Below are positions 35,253 to 43,995 of a stretch of DNA of 64,000 nt, one piece after another; position 1 is the stretch's first letter; each line of letters opens with the position of its first letter. Source of the stretch: Exiguobacterium antarcticum DSM 14480 (GTDB lineage: Bacteria > Bacillota > Bacilli > Exiguobacteriales > Exiguobacteriaceae); NCBI RefSeq assembly GCF_000685865.1, contig NZ_JMKS01000006.1, forward strand, positions 180,181 through 244,180, read 5' to 3'. The notes beneath the pieces were generated by a model. It ran no database searches and had not been told where the DNA came from. It worked only from the letters and a program-made list of their open reading frames with translations. A program made the translations under genes and the position numbers.

Positions 35253-36332
35253 TCAACGGACGGATAATGCATATTGTCCTGTCGTGTTGTAGACCGATGT
35301 AAATTGTGAACGGCTGACCGTGTATTTGCCACGGTATGGATCCGACACAGTAAACGCACTACTCGAGACACCCGTCACTAACATGACGTGGTAGTTCCGG
35401 TAACCGGTAAACGTTTTACCGTCCGGCTTGATCCATGAGAAGTAGCCGTATGGGTTTTTGAAATCAACCGTCGCCCAAACGATGACGGGGTTCCCGTTGC
35501 GGATTTCGCTTTCGATTTTGCTGACGCCTTGTTTGGAGATGTCAGCTGCACCACTGCGATATTTTTTCGCCAACGGTAAGATTCCTTTTGGATAGATTCC
35601 CCAGTTTTTGTAGTAATCCAGTGTTCCAGCAGGATTTCCCGTGAACATTTTTTCCGGATCTGCCCAGTAATATTTTCCGTTTTTGTAAGTCGCGTTTTTC
35701 ATGCTTTTTGGCATCTGGTTATATAAAGAAGAGGCAGAGACTGCTTGTTTCTTGTATTCGAGTGCCATTTTCAAGGAAACGAACTCGCAACCAGATGGAT
35801 ATCCCAATGTGTACTGATTGTAATACGGCACGTTTAATTGTTTCGTCGTACTGCTTGGAGCGGTTTTCGTCAAATACTGTGTCGATACATAGCGGTAGCT
35901 GCCGTTGTATAAAATACGTGTCCAGCTGCCGCTTGTTCCGTACGAAGCCACTTTGATGCCTTTATTCAGTTGTGTGACCGTTTTGGATGTCGTGCTTGGA
36001 CCGGTTCTGACGTTCAGCGTCCCGACGGTCGTATACCGCGTTCCTGTCGATGTATATTTCGATGTCGTCGATGTCCGGACATAATCTTTGTGTATGTAAC
36101 CGGTTGTTGATTTATAAGTGATTTTATACCAACTGCCTGACGTTCCGTTTGACGTGTAGACGGCACCTTTCGTGATGTTTCCAAGAATCTTGCTTGTCGT
36201 CGATGGTTTTTCACGAACACGCAAGACATCCGTCGTCACCGTCAACTTCGTGGCGGCTTCTGCGATGAGTGATGGACTGAATAAGCCGATCAACACACCC
36301 GCGATGATGAAGGACGTAATGATTTTTTTCAT
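35253..36332 (-). CDS. secreted C39-like peptidase with two SH3b domains
   Basis: About 359 residues: a Sec signal peptide (MKKIITSFIIAGVLIG... cut near AEAA), two bacterial SH3 repeats (about 28-88 and 95-155, each with V(L/V)R(T/V)GPSTTS-like openings) and a C39_2 peptidase-like domain (NVPYYNQ...GYPSGCEFVSLKMAL with the Cys, later NYHVMLVTGV with the His). Likely a cell-wall-bound or secreted cysteine peptidase or amidase. AAGGGGG precedes the ATG at 36332. SH3b domains point to binding of peptidoglycan. Confidence 0.85.
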   Translation of the reverse strand: MKKIITSFIIAGVLIGLFSPSLIAEAATKLTVTTDVLRVREKPSTTSKILGNITKGAVYTSNGTSGSWYKITYKSTTGYIHKDYVRTSTTSKYTSTGTRYTTVGTLNVRTGPSTTSKTVTQLNKGIKVASYGTSGSWTRILYNGSYRYVSTQYLTKTAPSSTTKQLNVPYYNQYTLGYPSGCEFVSLKMALEYKKQAVSASSLYNQMPKSMKNATYKNGKYYWADPEKMFTGNPAGTLDYYKNWGIYPKGILPLAKKYRSGAADISKQGVSKIESEIRNGNPVIVWATVDFKNPYGYFSWIKPDGKTFTGYRNYHVMLVTGVSSSAFTVSDPYRGKYTVSRSQFTSVYNTTGQYALSVR

Positions 36333-36443
36333 GATGAACCCCCTTATTTCTATTAGTATACACATTTTTTCCCATCTTTTTGAAATAATAATCAATACTT
36401 CATAAGAAAATTCTGAAAAATTGTGATATCTTTTCCTTTATAA

Positions 36444-36481
36444 CAAAAAATCTCAGCTCTGTATAGACAGATTACTGAGAT
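36444..36481 (-). terminator. intrinsic terminator of the oxidoreductase gene
   Basis: ATCTCAG/CTGAGAT stem followed on the minus strand by TTTTTTG. Confidence 0.75.
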
Positions 36482-36507
36482 GTAATTATATTGATATCGA
36501 AAAAAAT

Positions 36508-37557
36508 TCATTTTTTAATCTCCAAAATAAACGGAGACGGGTGAGAAAACCCTTGTTCCATCAAATGAGCGACCAGTTTTGTTTCTTCTTCCGAAACGGG
36601 CAATGGGGTATCGTTTACGATGCTGTCGTAAAAAGCACGATACAGTTTACCGTAATCCCCGACCGGACTTGGAATGCGGACATCCTGCAAGTGACCATGC
36701 CGATCATGGTACAACAAACGACCGTAATCATCTTCGGAGTCTTCACCAAACCCTTCTTCTCCAGGGAAATAATTGGCTTTGAGATCAAGTTCTTGCCGAT
36801 CGATATGCTGCTTGATGAACGTTCCATTCGTCCCGTGGACCATCCAACGTGGTGCACCGGCTAAAGCGACGTAACTCGTCCGGACACTGACTTTCAGGTC
36901 AGGGTAATAAAAATCAAGTGCAAAGGCATCGTCTGGGTTCCCTGCCAAGCGAACCGTTCGAATGTCATAAGCGACACGTTCCGGTTTCCCGAACAATGCG
37001 ACGATCTGATCAATCGTGTGCACGCCAAGACCATACAGTGCCCCATTTTCTTTTTGCGCGATCGCCGGAGCCACTTCGGGTCGGTAGAGGTCAAAATGGG
37101 AAACGACCTCGACGAGTCGACCCAGCTTCCCCGAACGGATGACTTGTTCGATGACCTGGAAATCGCTATCAAAACGGCGATTTTGGTACGCTAATAATTT
37201 CACACCCTGCTGATGCGCTTCTTCAAACAATTGAATCGTCTCCTGTTCTGTCACCGTGAACGGTTTTTCGACAAGGACATGTTTTCCGTGCTGTAACGCT
37301 CGCAGGGCATAGCTGAAATGTGTCGCCGGAGGTGTATTGATGACGACGACTTGCAGATTTTGGTCGTTTAGCATCTGATCGAGATCCGTCGTGAACTGAA
37401 CGTCCGGAAGTTTCTTGGCATAGGTTGTTTCTAAGTCTGGTTTTGATTTTCTGTTATAGATCCAAGTCACGTCAAAGGTGTCCTCGATCATGACATAAGG
37501 CAGATGATAACGGGTCGTACTTTTTCCGAAACCGATAAAACCAATCTGAAGTCGCAT
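36508..37557 (-). CDS. Gfo/Idh/MocA family oxidoreductase
   Basis: A 349-residue NAD(P)-dependent dehydrogenase: N-terminal Rossmann fold IGFIGFGKSTTRYHLP, VVVINTPPATHF, and the family motif EKPFTVT (about 95-101) with the catalytic Lys; the C-terminal alpha/beta domain has LYGLGVHTIDQ with the catalytic Asp/His pair. It resembles the inositol or sugar dehydrogenases YvaA (IolW)/YdgJ. No sugar transport genes sit next to it, so the substrate is open. Confidence 0.85.
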   Translation of the reverse strand: MRLQIGFIGFGKSTTRYHLPYVMIEDTFDVTWIYNRKSKPDLETTYAKKLPDVQFTTDLDQMLNDQNLQVVVINTPPATHFSYALRALQHGKHVLVEKPFTVTEQETIQLFEEAHQQGVKLLAYQNRRFDSDFQVIEQVIRSGKLGRLVEVVSHFDLYRPEVAPAIAQKENGALYGLGVHTIDQIVALFGKPERVAYDIRTVRLAGNPDDAFALDFYYPDLKVSVRTSYVALAGAPRWMVHGTNGTFIKQHIDRQELDLKANYFPGEEGFGEDSEDDYGRLLYHDRHGHLQDVRIPSPVGDYGKLYRAFYDSIVNDTPLPVSEEETKLVAHLMEQGFSHPSPFILEIKK

Positions 37558-37618
37558 CTGATCACTCCTCGAATAATTCTTTCTCTAACCATACCAAAGC
37601 ATCTATCACTTGTCTTAT

Positions 37619-38116
37619 CTAAATGACCCTTTCATCCGCGACAGCAAGCTGCTCATGCTCATATGTCGAAAAACCGTCACGGATTCCTTTTGCCGTAAAT
37701 CCAAACGAAGCGTAATACGCATTCAAAAATTCGTTTGTCGCCAGACAATCCAGGCGCAGCCGCTCCTCTTCTGCTGTCGCCACGGCCATGACGTGTCGCA
37801 ACAGTTGTTTTCCGACGCCACGTCCTTTGGCGGCATCTCGGACGACGAGCCGGTGGATGTATAACCCTTCCCGATCATCCCATAACGTTTGATCCCATTC
37901 GAGTGAAGGTAATAACGCAACGGAACCCATCAATGCCGTGTCCTGCTCAAATACAAACAGTCTTCCGGCGGCTAAATCGCGTTGCACGAGTGCCGGCAAA
38001 TCCGCCTCAAGATACGCGGACCATTGCCGACTTCCCCGTTCCTTCAGCAATTCGGCCTTTTCTTTCAGTAACACCGCAATCTGCGGGACGTCTTCTACGG
38101 TGGCTTGTCGAATCAT
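37619..38116 (-). CDS. GNAT family N-acetyltransferase
   Basis: A 165-residue single GNAT domain: N-terminal IRQATVEDVPQIAVLL, acetyl-CoA pyrophosphate loop VVRDAAKGRGVGKQLL (about 92-107), and the C-terminal NAYYASFGFTAKG motif. Acceptor unknown. AGGAGGAAAAC precedes the ATG. A single gene. Confidence 0.85.
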   Translation of the reverse strand: MIRQATVEDVPQIAVLLKEKAELLKERGSRQWSAYLEADLPALVQRDLAAGRLFVFEQDTALMGSVALLPSLEWDQTLWDDREGLYIHRLVVRDAAKGRGVGKQLLRHVMAVATAEEERLRLDCLATNEFLNAYYASFGFTAKGIRDGFSTYEHEQLAVADERVI

Positions 38117-38307
38117 TGTTTTCCTCCTGTGATTGAAAATTCTCTTTCATCCTAACGAACGTGACACAAGAAGAAAACCGATTTGCACAAAACGACCCAA
38201 AAAATCACAAAAACGCAACAGTTTGTGATTTTTTTCATATTTTAAAATTGTATAGTTGCATATCGTATAGTCAAAGGGTGATCAGACCCCCAGTCTGCAC
38301 ACCATTC

Positions 38308-38342
38308 ATCTACCGACTTCCCACGAGTCGGTAGATTTTTTT
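38308..38342 (+). terminator. orphan intrinsic terminator
   Basis: ATCTACCGACT pairs perfectly with AGTCGGTAGAT and is followed by TTTTTTG on the plus strand. The neighbours on both sides run on the minus strand and there is no plus-strand gene upstream in 38117-38307. It may end a small RNA; the minus side of the stem has no T-run, so it does not fit the SDR gene. Confidence 0.65.
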
Positions 38343-38345
38343 GGT

Positions 38346-39218
38346 TTACGTCAAGCCAACCCACTGTTTGGACAGGTCCCGGGTCTGTTTGCGATAGATT
38401 TCGTCTTCTACGACCGGGTTACTGAGCCGCGGTGCCGAGTCGGCGTAATACCCCCCATTTTCTAACGCATCATCCGTCGTCGCTAGATACAGCGCGGTCT
38501 TCGCACCATATTCCGGCGTATACAGTTTCCCCGTCCAGTAACCGACTTGTGCAATGGGTTTTAAGACCGTTTTCAAGACTTTTCCGTATTTTCCCCGGTA
38601 GAACAAGTCTGTATTGACGATACCTGGATGGACACTGACGAATGTCGCACGATTTCCATATTGCTCGGCCAGCTCCCGCATGTGGACCATCTGTAACAGT
38701 TTGGATTCCCGGTACGACCGCATCGGATTGTATTGTTCTTTTTTGATATGTGCGATTGTTTCCAGTTCGATGTCCGTCCGAATCAAGCCCCCTTCTCCCG
38801 CAAGCGAGGAAATCGAGATGACGCGAGGGTCATGTCCTTGTTCAATCAAAGGCAACAGACGTTCAATCAAATAAAAGTGACTGAGATAATTGACTTGGAA
38901 CTGCGATTCGAATCCGTCCTGTGTCACATGATACGGTGGAACCATGATTCCTGCGTTTAAGATCAGCCGGTCAATCCGGCCGATCCGATCATACAACAAA
39001 TCTGCGAACCGCCGGACGGAATCGAGTTGGTCCAGTTGAACGATTTCAATTTCAAGATTCGTGTGGGAGACCGCATGTTCCCGTAATAATTGAACAAGCA
39101 AAGTCGCCTTTTTCTCCGAACGGACCGTCGCGATGACGCGGTCCCCTCGTTCCAGTAGCGCTTGAATCGTCACCATCCCCATACCGGAGTTTGCTCCTGT
39201 GACCACACAAATATTCAT
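38346..39218 (-). CDS. short-chain dehydrogenase/reductase
   Basis: A 290-residue SDR of the retinol dehydrogenase-like type: cofactor motif TGANSGMG (about 7-14), NAG at LNAGIM, catalytic Ser in ISISSLAG and Tyr-x-x-x-Lys in YRESK. The GAGGAGG site precedes the ATG. Substrate unknown. Confidence 0.87.
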   Translation of the reverse strand: MNICVVTGANSGMGMVTIQALLERGDRVIATVRSEKKATLLVQLLREHAVSHTNLEIEIVQLDQLDSVRRFADLLYDRIGRIDRLILNAGIMVPPYHVTQDGFESQFQVNYLSHFYLIERLLPLIEQGHDPRVISISSLAGEGGLIRTDIELETIAHIKKEQYNPMRSYRESKLLQMVHMRELAEQYGNRATFVSVHPGIVNTDLFYRGKYGKVLKTVLKPIAQVGYWTGKLYTPEYGAKTALYLATTDDALENGGYYADSAPRLSNPVVEDEIYRKQTRDLSKQWVGLT

Positions 39219-39375
39219 GTAAAGTGCCTCCTCATTTTAGATCAATCAAACCATATGCTACCTGTTTTCCTTTTTTTACGGATTTGTACACATATTCCGG
39301 CAAATTCTTTTTCCTGAAGTGGTGCAAAACAATGACGTATACTAAGAAAAAGACAACTTTCTAAGAAGGAAGTGA

Positions 39376-40845
39376 GTGCATGTGAACGAAGGGACGGTCC
39401 TGTTACTTGCCGGCATCTTACTGTTACTTGCCATCGTCACGACGAAATTTTCTGTTCGTCTCAATGTTCCGACACTGATCCTGTTTGTGTTCATCGGTAT
39501 GCTCGCCGGAACCGACGTCACCGGTCTGATTGATTTTGCTGACTTTGAACAAGCCCGGTTGTTCGGTACGATCGCCCTCGTCATCATCCTGTTTGATGGG
39601 GGATTAAATACGAAATGGCCGAATTTCAAGACGGTCCTCCCAGCCGCCTTGTCGCTGGCGACGGTCGGGGTTCTCGTGACGACCGGAATCATCGCCCTGG
39701 TCGCCCATTATCTCCTCGACTTCAGTTGGCCCTTCGCCTTGTTGATCGGCGCGTTGATCGGGTCGACCGATGCCGCCGCCGTCTTTTCCTTACTCAATGG
39801 TCGACCGATCGATCAGAAGGTCAAACATACGCTCGAAGCGGAATCCGGAACCAATGATCCGATGGCCGTCTTCTTGACGATCCTCTTCACGGAATTTGCG
39901 TTAGACCCGGCTTCTTTTTCCCTGATCCAAGGCGTTCTGTCCTTGTTTTATGAAATGGGACTCGGACTAGCGATCGGACTCCTCATCGGTTGGGTGTTGA
40001 CGACCTTGATGAACCGGATCCAACTTCAATCGTCGGCCCTGTACCCGACACTCTTGATCAGCGGTGCCTTGCTCTCTTACGGTGTCGCGACGAGTCTTCA
40101 TGCCAGCGGGTTTTTAGCGGTCTACGTGACCGGGATCTGGCTCAGCAACCACGATTTGATTTACCGGGACATCCTCGTCCGTTTCAGTGGCAGTCTGTCT
40201 CACTTAGCCGAGGTCGGGATGTTCATCATGCTTGGTTTACTCGTTTTCCCGAAACAGTTACTTGATCCCTCTATGTTAGTCGTGTCCGGAATCATCGTCC
40301 TGACGCTGATTCTCATCGCCCGGCCGCTCGCCGTTTGGTTGTCGTTGTTGCCGTTTCGGTACAATTTCCGCGAACAAAGTGTCATCACGGCAGCCGGTCT
40401 ACGGGGTGCCGTTCCGATCATATTAGCGACCTATCCGTTATCCAGTGGGTTACCGGATGCCTATCCCTTATTCAACATCGTCTTTTTTACCGTCATGACA
40501 TCCGCTCTTCTGCAAGGGACGGCCTTACCGTGGATCGTCAAGCTGATGAAGCTCGACGCCAAACCGACGATCGACATCGAACCGTTGATTCAATTCATGA
40601 CCGTCGCGAATCCGAATGCTGAAATCGTCGAAGTCAGTGTCCCTTCGTTTTGTCGAATCGACGGCAAAACACTTCAAGAGATTGAGATGCCACAAGATTT
40701 GTTGGTCGTCGCCGTCATAAGAGACGACGCCATTCTGACACCGCGTGGTCAGACCCGGCTGATCGGCGGCGATCAGTTATTGATTTTGACACCTAAACAA
40801 TCCGAAGAACGGATCCGACAGCTGATTGCTTCGCTTGGGATATAA
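39376..40845 (+). CDS. K+/H+ antiporter, NhaP2/CvrA-like (CPA1)
   Basis: A 489-residue protein with about 12-13 transmembrane segments, the CPA signature FDGGLNTKW and the ion-binding ESGTNDP motif (about 154-160), followed by a cytoplasmic RCK_C (TrkA-C) domain from about residue 405 (IVEVSVPSFCRIDGKTLQE...GDQLLILTP). This layout matches potassium/proton antiporters. The start is a GTG at 39376 or 39382 behind AAGGAAG; neither can be excluded. Confidence 0.87.
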   Translation: MHVNEGTVLLLAGILLLLAIVTTKFSVRLNVPTLILFVFIGMLAGTDVTGLIDFADFEQARLFGTIALVIILFDGGLNTKWPNFKTVLPAALSLATVGVLVTTGIIALVAHYLLDFSWPFALLIGALIGSTDAAAVFSLLNGRPIDQKVKHTLEAESGTNDPMAVFLTILFTEFALDPASFSLIQGVLSLFYEMGLGLAIGLLIGWVLTTLMNRIQLQSSALYPTLLISGALLSYGVATSLHASGFLAVYVTGIWLSNHDLIYRDILVRFSGSLSHLAEVGMFIMLGLLVFPKQLLDPSMLVVSGIIVLTLILIARPLAVWLSLLPFRYNFREQSVITAAGLRGAVPIILATYPLSSGLPDAYPLFNIVFFTVMTSALLQGTALPWIVKLMKLDAKPTIDIEPLIQFMTVANPNAEIVEVSVPSFCRIDGKTLQEIEMPQDLLVVAVIRDDAILTPRGQTRLIGGDQLLILTPKQSEERIRQLIASLGI

Positions 40846-40849
40846 ACAG

Positions 40850-40885
40850 CACAAAACGGACACCCGTTACGGTATCCGTTTTGTG
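40850..40885. terminator. bidirectional terminator between convergent genes
   Basis: CACAAAACGGA pairs with TCCGTTTTGTG, between the antiporter and the unknown gene on the minus strand. Confidence 0.75.
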
Positions 40886-40887
40886 GT

Positions 40888-42087
40888 TTAGCTGGACGAG
40901 ACATCATCAGCCCGTTTGATGTGGACGATTCCCGGTGGTCGGTGCGGAAACGTAAACGTCAACCCGGCAAACTGACAGACATCGTTACTGTTTTGCGTTT
41001 GAGTAAGCCACTCGATCGGTTCGCGCCGAGCAAGACTGTGCCGGATCCGATTTTCGACTTGCTGCTGGGAAATTCCGTCGCAGTCAACGTCCGTCATGTA
41101 CGTCGCTTCATCCGACTCGAATTGTTTCCAAATCCCTAAGATGAACTGACCGATGGCACTGACAGGTGTCCCCTCCGGTTCACCGGCTCCGACGGCTTGA
41201 TCAAGTAAATGGATCGCTTCTGCCGACGTCTCACCAATGGCCAAAATTCGGCTCGAACCTTGCTGCATGATCCGGAATCGTTTTTGTCCATTCTCGAGCC
41301 AAAGGCGTTGAGCAAACGGATTGACGGGCACGCCATGGAAAAACGTCACCGTCCCCCGCCAAGCGAATCCAAACGATGGATCGTACTCGCGAATCGTTCT
41401 CATCGCCTGTTCCAAAAACGTCGAAATTTCTGTTTGTTCCAGCTGCAGTTGTTTCCTCATCTCCTCGTATTGCTCGAGAGGAACGGCAATCGGGATTCGG
41501 GTGAACAGTTCCCCTTCCGGCACGCGGTGTGGGGTTAACACCGTACCGTCAAACCGGTAATCACTTGCCGGACGACCTGTCCGACCGACTAAGACCTGCC
41601 ACTTGTCCCCATCAGCCGCAAATGCATAGGTTTGATGGGCAAAGGACGGCGCGACGAACAGACCGGGGAATGGTTCGAACGTTTGGATCCGTAAAGCATC
41701 CCCTTCATTCCACTCCTCTTCGATGACACGTACGAGCTGTCCTGTCGGTGATGCAGGGTCCGTTAAGTACCGGCCGGTGTTACTATAAAATCCTAAAATC
41801 AGCTCACGTTCTTCTTCCTCAAACGTCATCATCGTCATCTGAAATAAGGACTGGACTTGGGCTTCCGCAAACAGATCGTCGACTTCTGCCGGATGATGCG
41901 ATTCAATCGCAATCATCTGCCACCCCATTCGCTCATATAAATGGATGGTGATCGGGAAAAATAAGAAGGCACCATGTGTCGCCTCCAACTTCAGGATATC
42001 TTGCATGGCGAGTCGCTCGATCCGTAAATCAAAACCCATCTGTTCAAAATGATCTTGCAACCGTCGTTTCCAGTGCGTGAACTCCAT
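40888..42087 (-). CDS. hypothetical protein
   Basis: A 399-residue soluble protein, Glu- and Phe-rich, with no motif I recognise and no signal peptide. Segments such as FLFFPITIHLYERMGW and PGLFVAPSFAHQTYAF suggest a beta-rich fold. AAGGAGGGAATC precedes the ATG. It is followed upstream by a membrane protein gene on the same strand with a 21-base gap, so the two may form an operon. Confidence 0.6.
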   Translation of the reverse strand: MEFTHWKRRLQDHFEQMGFDLRIERLAMQDILKLEATHGAFLFFPITIHLYERMGWQMIAIESHHPAEVDDLFAEAQVQSLFQMTMMTFEEEERELILGFYSNTGRYLTDPASPTGQLVRVIEEEWNEGDALRIQTFEPFPGLFVAPSFAHQTYAFAADGDKWQVLVGRTGRPASDYRFDGTVLTPHRVPEGELFTRIPIAVPLEQYEEMRKQLQLEQTEISTFLEQAMRTIREYDPSFGFAWRGTVTFFHGVPVNPFAQRLWLENGQKRFRIMQQGSSRILAIGETSAEAIHLLDQAVGAGEPEGTPVSAIGQFILGIWKQFESDEATYMTDVDCDGISQQQVENRIRHSLARREPIEWLTQTQNSNDVCQFAGLTFTFPHRPPGIVHIKRADDVSSS

Positions 42088-42108
42088 CTGATTCCCTCCT
42101 TGTAGTGC

Positions 42109-42702
42109 TTAAGCGCGTTTTCGAAGTGGATTTTTAGACCAGTACAGATACAATCCGACTAAACCACTTACTCCGATCAGATAAGATGCGGGACCGCTGA
42201 CTTGAATCAATACATCAGGATTCGGCACGAACGTAATCAGGACCGCTTTATAGGTCGCAAATAACAGGAAGCTGACAAGAAATTGGACCCAGACCCGTTT
42301 TTTGACGAGTCGGATTTTGGATGAGGTGATCAGGATGGACATCGCATCGATCAAGAACAAGGCGATGATCGAAAAGAGGATGTAATCCGCAAGCGCGAAT
42401 TGAAAGACACCATCAATCCCTTCAATGAAGATGAACATCAGAATCGTTGAAACATAGTTCCGGGTCCATCGTTTTTGTGTTTCTACCCGTTTAAGTTCCG
42501 GGATTTCTGCAATCATCTGATCCAGACGTTCTTCCGGCGATTGGCCATGGACGGTTTCAAACGGCTTTTGGGACCGTTGGGCTTCGTACAAGTCTGCCTG
42601 AAGACGGCGTTCGATGTCGGTCCGTTCCGGTTCTTCGACATTCAGATTCAGTCGAGGTAACAGCGATTCTAAAATACGTGTGTTGGCTTTAGTAAGTTTC
42701 AA
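42109..42702 (-). CDS. hypothetical membrane protein
   Basis: A 197-residue protein with a charged cytoplasmic part of about 80 residues and four to five transmembrane segments, ending in KNPLRKRA. The TTG start follows AAGGGGGATC. It resembles DUF1129-type proteins in layout only; I do not claim the family. Confidence 0.6.
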   Translation of the reverse strand: MKLTKANTRILESLLPRLNLNVEEPERTDIERRLQADLYEAQRSQKPFETVHGQSPEERLDQMIAEIPELKRVETQKRWTRNYVSTILMFIFIEGIDGVFQFALADYILFSIIALFLIDAMSILITSSKIRLVKKRVWVQFLVSFLLFATYKAVLITFVPNPDVLIQVSGPASYLIGVSGLVGLYLYWSKNPLRKRA

Positions 42703-42849
42703 GCGAGATCCCCCTTTTTCATGTTTAAGTATACCGGTTTAACGGGAAAAAGTAATACTCGGAAGATGACGATTACTTGACGAATCACAAATGAATATTC
42801 AGAATAGTGAAAAAGGTTGGTTTCTTTTTAAAAAAAGGAGTGAAGTCAG

Positions 42850-43008
42850 ATGCACCACACGTTGACCAATGCCACGTTGATTGCCTTATTAACCAGCGTC
42901 GGGATCGCTCTCCCGTTGACGCATTCAGAAAAAGAAGCGGATCCTGATCCGCTTCAACTGGAACCGACCCATCTACATGCTACCGACGAACTTCCCGACT
43001 CACAATAA
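42850..43008 (+). CDS. 52-residue hydrophobic-headed peptide
   Basis: ATG at 42850 follows AAGGAGTGAAGTC. The product has an N-terminal hydrophobic stretch (NATLIALLTSVGIALPLT), then an acidic, Pro-rich tail (EADPDPLQLEPTH...TDELPDSQ), so it is either a small membrane-anchored peptide or an exported one. A perfect terminator follows at its stop. Unknown family. Confidence 0.6.
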   Translation: MHHTLTNATLIALLTSVGIALPLTHSEKEADPDPLQLEPTHLHATDELPDSQ

Positions 43009-43057
43009 AAGCATGACCCCCTTTCCAGTACGGACGGAAAAGACGGGTCATGCTTTT
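43007..43057. terminator. bidirectional intrinsic terminator
   Basis: AAAAGCATGACCC pairs with GGGTCATGCTTTT (13 bp), with T-runs on both strands. Confidence 0.85.
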
Positions 43058-43844
43058 ATTTAGCGTTGCCTGGTTCTGTAACGGTCTCATCGATGACGAC
43101 TTCCCATGTCAACAGCGTCGTACTATCCCGAACCCCGTGTTGTTCAATCGTCGTCAGTAGGCTCTCGACTGCCGTCTCAGGTCTCTCAAATACGACTTCG
43201 ACTTTTGCCGAGTCTTGGAACGGTGTGCCCGGGCATTCGATCAACCCATCCGTCGTCAAGAGAATCCGGTTGCCCCCTCGTCGCAACTCCCGTATGCCTC
43301 GTGTATAACACGGGACAGGCAAGTCAAACGTATTGACGCGACCGATCCATTCGAAGAATTGTCGTTCATTCAGTTTGAACTGACGGTGTTTCCTTAAATC
43401 CGGATGGAACAGATAGGCGACGACATCGCCGACCGATAACCACCAGACGTATTTTCCTTTTCGGACGAGAAACAGACATGCCGTCTCTCCTTGTACGTCG
43501 TGACACGCTGTCCGAAAGCTCTCTTCTTGTAGTAAGTCGAGGACTAGACGTTCCAATGAAAAAAACATGGTCGCCGGTTCCTCCCCCAGAATCTGTTCGA
43601 TTACGATCCGATGTTTTGTAAACTGATCGACTACTAACGAAGCACTTTCTGCCGTATCGTGTGCATCCAGCAGCATCGTCCACTCCCAGTCCTGTCCGAT
43701 CCAAATCAGACAGCCATCTTCATTTTTACTTTGTCCGGAACGACTGCACCCGCCAAACCGTCCGACGGTGATCGGACCAATGGATTCGATCGAGATATCG
43801 TCGACGAACGTATTTTCCGACCCGATCCACCTCAAATCGTTCAT
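43056..43844 (-). CDS. PP2C-like protein phosphatase
   Basis: About 262 residues. The PP2C order of motifs is kept: GCSRSGQSKNEDG (Asp of motif 1), LLDAHDT in place of DGHGG, GETACLFLV, LSVGDV, TTDGL and DSTTLLTW in place of DNxT. It may act as a divergent Ser/Thr phosphatase on a stress pathway. I chose the ATG at 43844 behind AGGTG; a GTG three codons upstream is inside the binding site. Monocistronic between two terminators. Confidence 0.75.
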   Translation of the reverse strand: MNDLRWIGSENTFVDDISIESIGPITVGRFGGCSRSGQSKNEDGCLIWIGQDWEWTMLLDAHDTAESASLVVDQFTKHRIVIEQILGEEPATMFFSLERLVLDLLQEESFRTACHDVQGETACLFLVRKGKYVWWLSVGDVVAYLFHPDLRKHRQFKLNERQFFEWIGRVNTFDLPVPCYTRGIRELRRGGNRILLTTDGLIECPGTPFQDSAKVEVVFERPETAVESLLTTIEQHGVRDSTTLLTWEVVIDETVTEPGNAK

Positions 43845-43944
43845 AAGTATCACCTGTCCCGTTATTTTTTGTGAAAGATGCGACTAGCGTAGCATACGCA
43901 AGCGGAATTGGTATATTTCCCCTACTTAAAATAAGGTCAATGCC

Positions 43945-43992
43945 AAAACGTGCCACACCTGACTGCAATCAAAGCAGCGAGGCGTGACACGT
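43945..43992 (-). terminator. intrinsic terminator
   Basis: On the minus strand ACGTGTCACGCCT pairs with AGGTGTGGCACGT (two G-U pairs) and is followed by TTTT; it ends the hydrolase-like gene. Confidence 0.75.
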
Positions 43993-43995
43993 TCC

